Origin: a virus
Virus record (IMG/VR): IMGVR_UViG_3300020395_000130
Coordinates: 1 to 21,375 of that record
Length of the DNA stretch: 21,375 nucleotides
Strand: one strand, 5' to 3'
Shown: positions 1 to 4,755 of the stretch, in pieces
How the letters are laid out: each line of letters opens with the position of its first letter
How positions within the stretch are numbered: position 1 is the stretch's first letter
Notes under the pieces: model-generated
What the model was told of the DNA's origin: nothing
What the model saw: only the letters and a program-made list of their open reading frames with translations
The model's database searches: none
Made by a program: the position numbers and the translations under genes

Positions 1-6
1 TATTAC

Positions 7-32
7 AAAAGCACCTTTCGGGGTGCTTTTTT
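7..32 (+). terminator. Intrinsic terminator
   Basis: A 9-bp stem (AAAAGCACC with GGTGCTTTT) and a short loop run into a T-tract. It would end transcription arriving from a gene left of the window. A TATAAT box at 37-42 follows directly, the same terminator-then-promoter layout seen elsewhere in this island. The ATG at 47 opens only a 10-codon frame. Confidence 0.8.
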
Positions 33-80
33 ATTGTATAATACAAATGGTCACGCAACGATGGAAACGAGACCAGTGAA

Positions 81-134
81 CCAGTTGAGAAACTGTCCAC
101 TTTTCTCCCCATTGTTGCTGATCTCGCTTATAAT
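81..134 (+). promoter_or_regulatory. Repeat-R promoter module 1
   Basis: Repeat R (81-100, ccagttgagaaactgtccac) contains the inverted repeat CAGTT/AACTG. After 28 bp comes a TATAAT box at 129-134, and no TTGACA-like -35 is visible at the usual place. The predicted start of transcription is base 141, the A of the next gene's ATG. R would lie at about -60 to -41, a place where an activator could stand in for the missing -35. Confidence 0.65.
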
Positions 135-140
135 AAGCAC

Positions 141-329
141 ATGTCCAACAAACTTTCCAAAATGATCACACTTGAAATCACGATTGAAGAAGCAAAGGCA
201 TACGCCGAAGCGTTAGATCGTGCATTGGACAATCCATTCATCCAAGATGATGATGAGTGCTCACCTCTATTCACCTTAAGTGGTAAATTAGATGGTGCTA
301 TTGATGCAGTGTTAGACCCTGTGGTCTAA
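141..329 (+). CDS. Small acidic protein, 62 aa, unknown
   Basis: I do not recognise this protein. It has a short beta-like start (MITLEITIEEA), a predicted amphipathic helix, an acidic turn (DDDE at about residues 37-40) and a second hydrophobic helix at the C-terminus. The start at 141 lies 6 bp past the TATAAT box and has no ribosome-binding site, so I predict a leaderless message. An internal ATG at 162 is the alternative start. The stop codon lies inside a 7-bp hairpin (312-329). Its layout loosely resembles the 59-aa protein at 4412, which has the same promoter type, but I cannot claim homology. Confidence 0.65.
   Translation: MSNKLSKMITLEITIEEAKAYAEALDRALDNPFIQDDDECSPLFTLSGKLDGAIDAVLDPVV
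312..329 (+). other. Hairpin overlapping a stop codon
   Basis: TTAGACC, loop CTGT, GGTCTAA form a perfect 7-bp stem whose 3' end is the TAA of the preceding gene. There is no T-tract right after it, so it is not a standard terminator. It may instead protect the 3' end or slow the ribosome. A TATTAT box at 350-355 follows and could serve the gene at 370. Confidence 0.5.
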
Positions 330-369
330 CAATTGCAACCGTAAACCTTTATTATTTTTCATTATCATC

Positions 370-717
370 ATGCGTAAGATTGAAAGAGCAATGCAGAGAG
401 CAATCTGTGACCTAAACAACGGTGAGACTTGGAGACAATCCAACACCGAAGTTGCAAAGAACTCTGAAGGTGACACATCCGTGTACCTACATGGCAATCG
501 GATCGCATTTATTAACAGTTTTGGTGATATCACATTATCATCATGCGGTTGGGACACTGTAACAACCAAGTCAAGATTGAACGCAATTCTTGATACTTTC
601 CTACACGGATTTCACGTGTGGCAAAGAGATTTTACATGGTACATCGGCAACACGGGCAACTGTGGAGCATACAAAAATGCAGACGTGTTCTTTGATGGTT
701 ATAAGATAAGTCGCTAA
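370..717 (+). CDS. Conserved phage hypothetical protein, copy A (115 aa)
   Basis: This is one of two near-identical paralogues in the window (the other is at 2558). Both share the N-terminal MRKIE, the central motif EVAKNSEGDTSVYLHGNRIA, then a GDITLSSCGWDTVTTKSRLNA stretch (first 20 residues GDITLSSCGWDTVTTKSRLN) and an aromatic C-terminal half. From memory, related small proteins with a YLHGN-type core and a TT.TR/K tail occur in many phages of cyanobacteria and other bacteria, with no known function. No membrane segment or catalytic motif is evident. The ATG lacks a Shine-Dalgarno sequence. The nearest -10-like box is TATTAT at 350-355, giving a leader of about 8 nt. An imperfect terminator follows at 733. 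Confidence 0.85.
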   Translation: MRKIERAMQRAICDLNNGETWRQSNTEVAKNSEGDTSVYLHGNRIAFINSFGDITLSSCGWDTVTTKSRLNAILDTFLHGFHVWQRDFTWYIGNTGNCGAYKNADVFFDGYKISR

Positions 718-732
718 TTTGCAAAAATCAAT

Positions 733-772
733 AAACTCAAGATCTCATTAATTTGAGATTTTGAGTTTTTTA
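733..772 (+). terminator. Intrinsic terminator after the 370 gene
   Basis: AAACTCAA (733-740) pairs with TTGAGTTT (761-768), ATCTCA (742-747) pairs with TGAGAT (754-759), with one unpaired base on each side. A T-tract follows. Confidence 0.8.
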
Positions 773-812
773 TTATTCTTACTTTTATCATTAAATGAAT
801 AAATCATTAATT

Positions 813-889
813 CCAACTTATACAAATGAGTCTAAGTTACCTTGGGCATTTTATATTATAACTCGTAAATTGTTACGAGAACGTAACAA
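813..889 (+). promoter_or_regulatory. Variant promoter with leader palindrome
   Basis: A degenerate, shortened form of the island's module: ccaacttatacaaatgag at 813, then TTGGGCATTTT, then TATTAT at 854-859. The same order of words occurs upstream of the gene at 3059. Just past the predicted start site lies TTGTTACG, loop AGAA, CGTAACAA (870-889), an 8-bp perfect inverted repeat that could be an operator or a leader hairpin. Confidence 0.45.
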
Positions 890-934
890 ATAACCATCTA
901 ATCGTATAACTATTATTACCATAGGACTTCAATT

Positions 935-1084
935 ATGGACAACAAAGTATCATTTTTTGATCAAGAATTACAAGATCAATGTAAAGAATTAGTTGAAGTC
1001 TATGGTGAGACCGTTGGGTCTCAGTTGTGGATTGACGATGACTACTACGATGGTGAATATTGTAATCCACCGTCCTACCGCTGA
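935..1084 (+). CDS. Small acidic protein, 49 aa, unknown
   Basis: A complete ATG-to-TGA frame of 50 codons that I do not recognise. It is acidic, with an IDDDYYDGEYC run of aspartates and tyrosines near the C-terminus. The purine-rich AGGA about ten bases before the ATG is a possible ribosome-binding site. A GAGACC/GGTCTC inverted repeat lies inside the frame at 1007-1022. It stands alone between a variant promoter and the R module of the structured RNA. Support is the start, the stop, the upstream promoter and the protein-like composition. Confidence 0.5.
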   Translation: MDNKVSFFDQELQDQCKELVEVYGETVGSQLWIDDDYYDGEYCNPPSYR

Positions 1085-1099
1085 TCAACAGCACTAGTG

Positions 1100-1154
1100 C
1101 CAGTTTATAAAGTGTCCACGGTCAGCTTGATTGTGGGCATTTTTAATGTATTAT
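1100..1154 (+). promoter_or_regulatory. Repeat-R promoter module 2 (drives structured RNA)
   Basis: R is at 1100-1119 (ccagtttataaagtgtccac), followed by a weak hairpin that uses the CCAC end of R and the GTGG of GTGGGCATTTTT, then TATTAT at 1149-1154 after 29 bp. Counting 6 bp on places the first transcribed base at 1161, the first base of the RNA's closing stem. Confidence 0.65.
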
Positions 1155-1160
1155 ATAAAT

Positions 1161-1301
1161 GTGGGATGAGGGTTCAATCATTTTGAACATGGCATACATG
1201 GCATCCCTGATGAGAAGGATCTTAAATGACCGTGTATTGAACATGGTGATCGTACTCAAGACATCTGCTATGTACACTTCTTATATGATTACTCATCCCA
1301 C
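1161..1301 (+). ncRNA. Candidate novel structured RNA, copy 1
   Basis: Predicted pairings: closing stem GTGGGATGAG (1161-1170) with CTCATCCCAC (1292-1301), 10 bp perfect; side hairpin GTTCAA/TTGAAC (1172-1188); stem TACATGGCA (1195-1203) with TGCTATGTA (1266-1274); TGAG (1211-1214) with CTCA (1255-1258); GATC (1218-1221) with GATC (1248-1251), with AAG facing GTA between these two stems; apical ACCGTGT (1229-1235) with ACATGGT (1241-1247), loop ATTGA. The core from 1198 to 1271 recurs at 4879-4952 with three changes that keep pairing. There is no terminator before the gene at 1326, so it may be a free RNA or the leader of that gene. I do not recognise it as a known riboswitch or ribozyme. The function is unknown. 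Confidence 0.7.
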
Positions 1302-1304
1302 ATC

Positions 1305-1325
1305 TTTTCCACAGGTTTTTCCACA
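1305..1325 (+). promoter_or_regulatory. Two tandem TTTTCCACA boxes (DnaA-box-like)
   Basis: TTTTCCACA occurs at 1305-1313 and 1317-1325, the second ending right before the ATG at 1326. This nonamer is the DnaA-box consensus I know for cyanobacterial origins. It could be a DnaA-binding or replication site, or simply a T-rich leader. The reverse complement lies near the second RNA copy at 5024. Confidence 0.4.
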
Positions 1326-1637
1326 ATGAAAGCACCCAATCTCACAACCGAACAATGGGACAGTATCATTGAACAGTATACCGAAATCATTGTTGATGGT
1401 ATGGACTGGAAAGATATGCACCGATTCGTTTATGACACCATCCACCGTGACCTTAGCGAATTGCAATCAAGACAAGATTTGTGTGATGATATTCAATATA
1501 CATTTGATCAAGAGTTATTGGAGGAGTTAGTGGACAATGTAACAACTGACACACAGCCAGTTGATACTAGCACTTACACCTACGGTCTCAGTGAGGGTGA
1601 AACTCTTTCATTTCCAGTTCATAAAAAATCCAGCTGA
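1326..1637 (+). CDS. Small acidic helical protein, paralogue 1 (103 aa)
   Basis: I do not recognise this family. A paralogue lies at 4014: both begin with a LT..Q.D..IEQ..EI..D.MD helix, share ELVDNVT near residue 70, and end in a TYTYGL/THTYSL strand, an acidic turn and SFPVHKK. The duplication and the conserved tail show it is a real gene. It is predicted to be soluble, mostly helical and acidic, with a basic tip. The nearest upstream promoter is the one that makes the structured RNA, so it may be read as the downstream gene of that transcript. Its codons end in C more often than those of the 4014 copy. Confidence 0.8.
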   Translation: MKAPNLTTEQWDSIIEQYTEIIVDGMDWKDMHRFVYDTIHRDLSELQSRQDLCDDIQYTFDQELLEELVDNVTTDTQPVDTSTYTYGLSEGETLSFPVHKKSS

Positions 1638-1646
1638 CCCGTTATG

Positions 1647-1700
1647 CCAATTCACAGAGTGTCCACCATTTTGCCAATGGTGGGCATTTTCGTGTATTAT
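1647..1700 (+). promoter_or_regulatory. Repeat-R promoter module 3
   Basis: R is at 1647-1666 (ccaattcacagagtgtccac). The hairpin CCACCATT, loop TTGCC, AATGGTGG follows, then GCATTTT and TATTAT at 1695-1700. The spacing from R to -10 is 28 bp. The predicted start of transcription is 1707, the A of the next ATG. CAGCTG lies just upstream of R. Confidence 0.7.
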
Positions 1701-1706
1701 AGAGGT

Positions 1707-1880
1707 ATGAATAAATCAAACCTTCAAGAGTTTTTTCCCTCACTCCTTCAAAAGGGTTACAGCGTCCGTGAGATCAACGAGTCTTGCCAACGTCACAAAG
1801 ATCGGGTTGCCCCTGATTGGTTCAACGGCACATACGCCGAGTACATGGACGAAATGCACGAATTCTTGAACGGACTATGA
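1707..1880 (+). CDS. Small protein with APDWFNG motif, paralogue 1 (57 aa)
   Basis: Related to the 55-aa protein at 4588. Shared features are KGY..REI.ESC.RH..RVAPDWFNG.Y..Y...MH.FLNG. Conserved Cys, His, Trp and aromatic residues are spread over a predicted helix-turn-helix layout, but the function is unknown. I take the ATG at 1707 rather than the earlier in-frame ATG at 1644, because it lies 6 bp past the -10 box and matches the length of the paralogue. The message would be leaderless. The stop overlaps the start of the next gene (ATGA), so the two are translationally coupled. Confidence 0.8.
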   Translation: MNKSNLQEFFPSLLQKGYSVREINESCQRHKDRVAPDWFNGTYAEYMDEMHEFLNGL

Positions 1881-2017
1881 GCACACTCCATCATGAAGCA
1901 ATCCTTGAAACAATTTACGAGGATTTGGTTGAAGAGTTCAGAACAGAATTATTGAACTGGACTCAAGATGAAATAGACACCGAGGTCTACAAACGATTTG
2001 AGGAGAGATGCCAATAG
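1877..2017 (+). CDS. Small helical protein, paralogue 1 (46 aa)
   Basis: Begins in the ATGA overlap with the preceding gene. It is closely related to the 46-aa protein at 6684: both start with a LHHE.ILE segment, share EEFRTELL, a TQD.ID.. stretch and the ending VYKRFE.RCQ. Predicted to be one or two amphipathic helices, soluble and acidic. The protein at 3628 also has an ETIYED element and may be a distant relative. Function unknown. The stop codon lies inside the terminator hairpin that follows. Confidence 0.78.
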   Translation: MSTLHHEAILETIYEDLVEEFRTELLNWTQDEIDTEVYKRFEERCQ

Positions 2018-2031
2018 GCATCTCTTTTTTT
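2004..2031 (+). terminator. Intrinsic terminator overlapping a stop codon
   Basis: AGAGATGCC (2004-2012) pairs with GGCATCTCT (2017-2025), followed by a T-tract. The TAG stop at 2015-2017 lies in the loop and stem. GCGAGGCAGCTG and another T-run follow at 2034-2052, exactly as after the 4588 gene. Confidence 0.85.
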
Positions 2032-2060
2032 ATGCGAGGCAGCTGGATTTTTTTGAAGAC

Positions 2061-2133
2061 AGTTCACAAAGTGGACTTTTTTGTTTCATAGTGTAACGAT
2101 TGAACAATTTGTCAACCCCTTTGATTGTATAAT
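2061..2133 (+). promoter_or_regulatory. Degenerate repeat R and TATAAT box
   Basis: A partial R (agttcacaaagtggac, 2061-2076) is followed by a second R-like word (aacaatttgtcaac, 2103-2116) and a TATAAT box at 2128-2133. Neither R-like word has the 28-bp spacing of the intact modules. Predicted start of transcription is near 2140. Confidence 0.4.
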
Positions 2134-2158
2134 GAATGAGTCAACACGTTTTTCACGT

Positions 2159-2476
2159 ATGCCAACTGCAACCGCCCCAACTGCTAAGAAAGTTTCAACA
2201 CGCAAACCAAGAGCACGTAAGGCAGCAGCAAAGAAACCACAAGTTTCTAAGGTCACGGTCACAACCTTTAAGAGTGGCAAGCGAGTTTCTAAGGTAACAA
2301 CCCTTAAGAGACCATCAACAAGAAATCTCATTTCAGTTGATCGCTACGTTAAGGACATTCAGACAAGATGGGCAATCCACCAGTTTGAAATCCAGGAACT
2401 AGGTAAGGACTTGAGAAAAGGTTTTAACTTCGTTCAACCCTATCACGCACAACTCGTTAAACTCATCCAGAGCTAG
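2159..2476 (+). CDS. Basic histone-H1-like small protein (105 aa)
   Basis: The N-terminal 60 residues are rich in Lys, Arg, Ala, Pro, Ser and Thr (KKVSTRKPRARKAAAKKP), followed by two related VSKVT..T.K units. The C-terminal 45 residues look folded and helical, with several aromatics. The N-terminus resembles histone H1 tails and bacterial/phage DNA-binding proteins, so nucleic-acid binding is a fair inference, not a demonstrated role. I start at the ATG at 2159 because the TATAAT box at 2128-2133 would place transcription at about 2140. The upstream ATG at 2132 overlaps that box. An intrinsic terminator and the next R module follow the stop. Confidence 0.72.
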   Translation: MPTATAPTAKKVSTRKPRARKAAAKKPQVSKVTVTTFKSGKRVSKVTTLKRPSTRNLISVDRYVKDIQTRWAIHQFEIQELGKDLRKGFNFVQPYHAQLVKLIQS

Positions 2477-2477
2477 A

Positions 2478-2534
2478 CCAGTTGACAAACTGACCACTAA
2501 CGCCCCCAAAGGGCGTTTTTTCATGGCATACTAT
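2478..2534 (+). promoter_or_regulatory. Repeat-R promoter module 5 with embedded terminator
   Basis: R is at 2478-2497 (ccagttgacaaactgaccac). The terminator AACGCCC/GGGCGTT with a T-run lies at 2499-2521, then TACTAT at 2529-2534. Spacing from R to -10 is about 31 bp, the outlier among the clear modules. The predicted start near 2541 gives the next gene a leader of about 17 nt. Confidence 0.6.
2499..2521 (+). terminator. Intrinsic terminator between R and -10
   Basis: AACGCCC, loop CCAAA, GGGCGTT and six T. It ends the 2159 transcript inside the promoter module of the next gene. Confidence 0.88.
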
Positions 2535-2557
2535 AAGAGTACTTCACCAAAGCACAC

Positions 2558-2908
2558 ATGCGTAAGATTGAAAGAGAAATGCAGTCAGCAATCTGCAACC
2601 TTAGCAACGGCGACACTTGGAGAAAATCCAATACCGAAGTTGCAAAGAACTCTGAAGGTGATACTAGTGTATACCTACACGGCAATCGCATCGCATTCAT
2701 TTCACAATTTGGTGATATCACATTATCATCATGTGGATGGGACACAGTAACAACAAAGTCACGCCTAAACGCAGTGCTGGACACGTTCTTACACGGTTTC
2801 CATGTATGGCAAAGGAACTTCACTTGGTACATTGGCAACACTGGTAACAGTTCACCAACAGCACCCGATGCAGATGTTTTCTTTGACGGATACACAATAA
2901 GTCGCTAA
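2558..2908 (+). CDS. Conserved phage hypothetical protein, copy B (116 aa)
   Basis: Paralogue of the 370 gene, identical over most of its length: MRKIER start, the EVAKNSEGDTSVYLHGNRIA core, GDITLSSCGWDTV and a W..NFTWYIGNTGN C-terminal part. It carries a short insertion (SSPTAPD) near residue 100 in place of CGAYKN, and both end in F.DGY.ISR. Because the DNA is also close, the duplication looks recent or maintained by gene conversion. Unknown function. It has no strong ribosome-binding site. The long minus-strand frames over both copies are antisense shadows. Confidence 0.85.
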   Translation: MRKIEREMQSAICNLSNGDTWRKSNTEVAKNSEGDTSVYLHGNRIAFISQFGDITLSSCGWDTVTTKSRLNAVLDTFLHGFHVWQRNFTWYIGNTGNSSPTAPDADVFFDGYTISR

Positions 2909-2927
2909 TCGTCCAATAAATCTTATT

Positions 2928-2958
2928 ACCTACCTCATGAGAATGGGGTAGGTTTTTT
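2928..2958 (+). terminator. Intrinsic terminator after the 2558 gene
   Basis: ACCTACC (2928-2934) pairs with GGTAGGT (2947-2953), followed by six T. The loop is 12 bases and contains TCATGA. Confidence 0.85.
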
Positions 2959-2978
2959 ATACCCATATGAAAACAATT

Positions 2979-3028
2979 CCAACGAGTTGTAACAATGAGC
3001 TCCAGATTTGGGGTGCTTATGTTATAAT
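2979..3028 (+). promoter_or_regulatory. Variant promoter upstream of the 3059 gene
   Basis: ccaacgagttgtaacaatga (from 2979) is followed by TTTGGGGTGCTTATG and TATAAT at 3023-3028. The same series of words precedes the 935 gene. It contains the small palindrome TTGTAACAA (2988-2995 region). An ATG at 3034 opens a 7-codon frame (MYSLRGL) that ends just before the next gene. Confidence 0.5.
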
Positions 3029-3058
3029 TAAACATGTATTCTTTAAGAGGTTTGTAAC

Positions 3059-3187
3059 ATGGACTGGGAAGAGTATTTAAAAGAGGAGTTAAAGTATTAC
3101 GATGAGCACCCCGAAGAAAATGACCCTATAGAGTGTCATTCTAATTCTTCTATGTGCCTTGATATTGATTATTCAACCAGTTCGTAA
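3059..3187 (+). CDS. Small very acidic protein, 42 aa, unknown
   Basis: A complete frame of 43 codons, starting MDWEEYLKEELKYYDEHPEE, preceded by AAGAGG at a fair ribosome-binding distance and by the TATAAT box at 3023. More than a quarter of residues are Asp or Glu, suggesting an interaction or inhibitor protein, but nothing identifies a target. The last codons (CAACCAGTTCGTAA) are also the start of a repeat R, so the regulatory repeat overlaps the 3' end of this gene. Confidence 0.55.
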   Translation: MDWEEYLKEELKYYDEHPEENDPIECHSNSSMCLDIDYSTSS

Positions 3188-3251
3188 ACTGTCCTCATCT
3201 CTGTTGTAATCCGTTACAATTGGATGATTTCATCTGATGTCATGGTATTAT
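3177..3251 (+). promoter_or_regulatory. Repeat-R module 6, long spacing
   Basis: R is at 3177-3196 (ccagttcgtaaactgtcctc). TTGTAA/TTACAA (3204-3219) is an inverted repeat. A TATTAT box lies at 3246-3251, 49 bp after R, which is 21 bp, or two helical turns, more than in the standard modules. A closer TACAAT at 3215-3220 is the alternative. Confidence 0.45.
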
Positions 3252-3278
3252 TAAAGAGTAAAGCAACCAAAGGATTTT

Positions 3279-3473
3279 ATGCTTAACAATCTTGACTTCG
3301 TTCTATCTGACCTTGAGGCATACCTTCAGTTCATGAGAGACGAATCAGGCAACGCCCCAGACCTTGCGTTAGCATGTGATTTTCTGGAGATGCAAGAAAT
3401 TCCTTGTGATCCTTGCACTGTGAGTATGGCATCTGAAATTGTTCAATCAATTATCGGAGCAGAATTTCAGTAA
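3279..3473 (+). CDS. Small acidic protein, 64 aa, unknown
   Basis: I do not recognise the family. It is acidic and leucine-rich with three Cys; DFVLSDLEAYLQFMRDE forms a predicted helix and EMQEIPCDPCTVSMA contains a CDPC pair, not part of a recognisable metal site. AAAGGA lies 8-9 bases before the ATG. It heads a tight three-gene run: its stop overlaps the next ATG (TAATG at 3471-3475), and that gene overlaps a third. Confidence 0.65.
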   Translation: MLNNLDFVLSDLEAYLQFMRDESGNAPDLALACDFLEMQEIPCDPCTVSMASEIVQSIIGAEFQ

Positions 3474-3631
3474 TGGACTCAGTGGATTTCTTAACAGAGG
3501 TATATGAGGATTACTGCACTAAGCATCACATCCCATTTGTCTCTGCTGACGAGCAAGACTTGTCAGAACTCAGTCAGGAACAGCGTGACTGGATCAATTT
3601 CTTTTCTTATCTTTGGGATTCTACAACATGA
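3473..3631 (+). CDS. Small acidic protein, 52 aa, unknown
   Basis: Starts in the TAATG overlap with the previous gene and ends in an ATGA overlap with the next. The sequence begins MDSVDFLTEVYEDYC and has a LSQEQRDWINFFSYLWD helix rich in aromatics. It is acidic and soluble. No known motif is visible. Translational coupling on both sides is the main support. Confidence 0.62.
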   Translation: MDSVDFLTEVYEDYCTKHHIPFVSADEQDLSELSQEQRDWINFFSYLWDSTT

Positions 3632-3765
3632 ATGAAATCAGACTAGAACAATTAGCAGAGACAATCTATGAAGATATTGTATCTGCAAACTTCTTAGATT
3701 TATCAACTAATGAAGAACAACTGATTTATCAAATTGCTCAAAAGCGAGCATTAGAGAGTTTTTAA
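3628..3765 (+). CDS. Small helical protein, 45 aa
   Basis: Coupled to the preceding gene by an ATGA overlap. It begins MNEIRLEQLAETIYEDIV, close in pattern to the ETIYEDLV of the 46-aa protein at 1877, and it ends in a helix with AQKRALESF. It may be a diverged third member of that small family, but identity is low. The stop codon lies inside the terminator stem. Confidence 0.6.
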   Translation: MNEIRLEQLAETIYEDIVSANFLDLSTNEEQLIYQIAQKRALESF

Positions 3766-3780
3766 AAACTCTCTTTTTTT
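3754..3780 (+). terminator. Intrinsic terminator overlapping a stop codon
   Basis: GAGAGTTTTT (3754-3763) is followed directly by its complement AAAAACTCTC (3764-3773), then a run of T. The TAA at 3763-3765 sits at the centre of this perfect palindrome, so the actual loop takes a few central bases. Confidence 0.82.
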
Positions 3781-3811
3781 CTTTTTTTTACATTATTAAC
3801 TATTAATTATT

Positions 3812-4021
3812 ATGGTACAATCTGAATTCTTTGGAAGAACATTCTGGTTTGGTAAAGATAATCAACTGAAATCTGCACCTACTAATGTAGATAATAGTGT
3901 TGATTATGACTGCTTTGATTATGTCTGTGACTGGACAGATTGGGAGGGAGTTAGTTACTACGAACTCTTTGATATTGTCTCTGAGTTAGTATCACAAAAG
4001 GAGGCACAATTACATGCCTAA
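3812..4021 (+). CDS. Small acidic aromatic protein, 69 aa, unknown
   Basis: Starts MVQSEFFGRTFWFGKDNQL and holds an unusual series of aromatic and acidic residues (DYDCFDYVCDWTDWEGVSYYELF), then a helix ending SQKEAQLHA. I do not recognise it. It uses A/T-ending codons. No R module precedes it; the stretch 3782-3811 is AT-rich with TATTAATTATTATGG at the start. It overlaps the next gene by 8 bases. Confidence 0.65.
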   Translation: MVQSEFFGRTFWFGKDNQLKSAPTNVDNSVDYDCFDYVCDWTDWEGVSYYELFDIVSELVSQKEAQLHA

Positions 4022-4322
4022 GTATAACTTAACCCCTAAACAGTTAGATGAACTAATTGAACAATTTGTAGAGATACAACTTGATAACATGGACACACAA
4101 TCTTTGTATGAGTTAGCATCAGAATATGTAACACAATCATTTGATAGATTAACATTGAGTGAGATCAAAGAGAGGATAGAAAGTTTATATGATGCAGAAT
4201 TATTTGATGAGTTAGTTGATAACGTAACTCAACAATATCCTAAGCAAGATGTAAACAATACAACTCATACTTACTCACTAAATGTTAACGAGTCCATCTC
4301 GTTCCCAGTTCATAAGAAATGA
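4014..4322 (+). CDS. Small acidic helical protein, paralogue 2 (102 aa)
   Basis: Paralogue of the gene at 1326: same length, same helix at the start (IEQFVEIQLDNMD), the ELFDELVDNVTQQ block, and the ending SFPVHKK. Protein identity is moderate and DNA identity low. This copy has a different codon style (TTA, GTA, ACA) from the 1326 copy, so the two diverged long ago or arrived separately. GGAGG about ten bases before the ATG is a good ribosome-binding site inside the upstream gene. The stop is followed at once by a GGCAGCTG repeat. Confidence 0.8.
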   Translation: MPKYNLTPKQLDELIEQFVEIQLDNMDTQSLYELASEYVTQSFDRLTLSEIKERIESLYDAELFDELVDNVTQQYPKQDVNNTTHTYSLNVNESISFPVHKK

Positions 4323-4347
4323 GGCAGCTGCTTTTTTTCCAGCTGCC
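4323..4347 (+). repeat. GGCAGCT/AGCTGCC inverted repeat
   Basis: GGCAGCT (4323-4329) and AGCTGCC (4341-4347) flank a T-rich loop. Because the T-tract is inside the loop it is not a standard terminator on this strand. The word GGCAGCTG recurs at 2038, 4779 and 5793, each time shortly before a repeat R. Confidence 0.65.
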
Positions 4348-4351
4348 CTGA

Positions 4352-4405
4352 CCAATTCTCAAACTGTCCACTAATTTGCCATTGGTGGGCATTTTCGTGT
4401 AATAT
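4352..4405 (+). promoter_or_regulatory. Repeat-R promoter module 7
   Basis: R is at 4352-4371 (ccaattctcaaactgtccac). The hairpin CCACTAAT, loop TTGCC, ATTGGTGG follows, then GCATTTTCG and TAATAT at 4400-4405, 28 bp after R. The predicted transcript begins at 4412, the A of the ATG. Nearly the same sequence as module 3. Confidence 0.7.
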
Positions 4406-4411
4406 AAGAAT

Positions 4412-4591
4412 ATGAAAATCACAGACCAATTTCAAATCACATTCTCGTCTGCTCAGTACGATTTGCTGACAGACATTTTCAGTTCACTCGCTGATCTGGA
4501 TTTGCCACCCGCCGAGGATCCTGAGTTTGACGACCTTTGGGAGAAGGTCATAAACGCAAATCACCAAATCAATTTTGAGGACGAAGCATGA
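4412..4591 (+). CDS. Small acidic protein, 59 aa, unknown
   Basis: The ATG lies 6 bp past the -10 box with no ribosome-binding site, so a leaderless message is predicted. The protein starts MKITDQFQITFSSAQYDLL, has an acidic middle (PPAEDPEFDD) and a C-terminal helix. Unknown function. The overall layout (strand, helix, acidic turn, helix) recalls the 62-aa protein at 141. Coupled to the next gene by ATGA at 4588-4591. In the first cassette the equivalent position is absent: module 3 leads straight to the APDWFNG gene. Confidence 0.66.
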   Translation: MKITDQFQITFSSAQYDLLTDIFSSLADLDLPPAEDPEFDDLWEKVINANHQINFEDEA

Positions 4592-4755
4592 GTGTAATTT
4601 CTGAATTCTATTCTGGACTCTTAGACAAGGGTTACACAGAACGTGAGATCCGAGAATCTTGCAAGCGTCACCAAGAACGAGTCGCCCCAGATTGGTTCAA
4701 CGGATCATACGAGGATTATCTGGAATCCATGCACGATTTTCTAAACGGGATTTAA
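4588..4755 (+). CDS. Small protein with APDWFNG motif, paralogue 2 (55 aa)
   Basis: Paralogue of the gene at 1707, sharing KGY..REI.ESC.RH..RVAPDWFNG.Y.. and MH.FLNG. The ATG is in the overlap with the 4412 gene, so translation depends on that gene. The function is unknown; the conserved single Cys and His are noted without a claim of metal binding. The final Gly-Ile-stop codons form part of the terminator stem. Confidence 0.8.
   Translation: MSVISEFYSGLLDKGYTEREIRESCKRHQERVAPDWFNGSYEDYLESMHDFLNGI

Noticed and set aside
312-569. Minus-strand frame over the 370 gene, and the similar one at 2521-2895
   Set aside because: They are antisense shadows of the paralogous pair, and their similarity follows from that of the sense genes.
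1208-1215. CTGATGAG in RNA copy 1 looks like the hammerhead ribozyme core
   Set aside because: Copy 2 has CTGAGGAG, the GAAA strand of the core is missing, and there is no third stem at the right place.
1198-1329. Open frame through RNA copy 1 (MASLMRRILNDRVLNM...) and its counterpart from 4879, open to 5073
   Set aside because: Two of the three core differences would change amino acids (M to R, K to Q) yet together keep a base pair. The frames diverge completely after the core while pairing is kept, and neither ATG has a ribosome-binding site. RNA explains the conservation better, although a dual-function RNA is not excluded.
2081-2158. TTG or ATG (2132) upstream starts for the basic protein
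   Set aside because: The TATAAT box at 2128-2133 lies inside this extension and the extra N-terminus lacks the composition of the rest.
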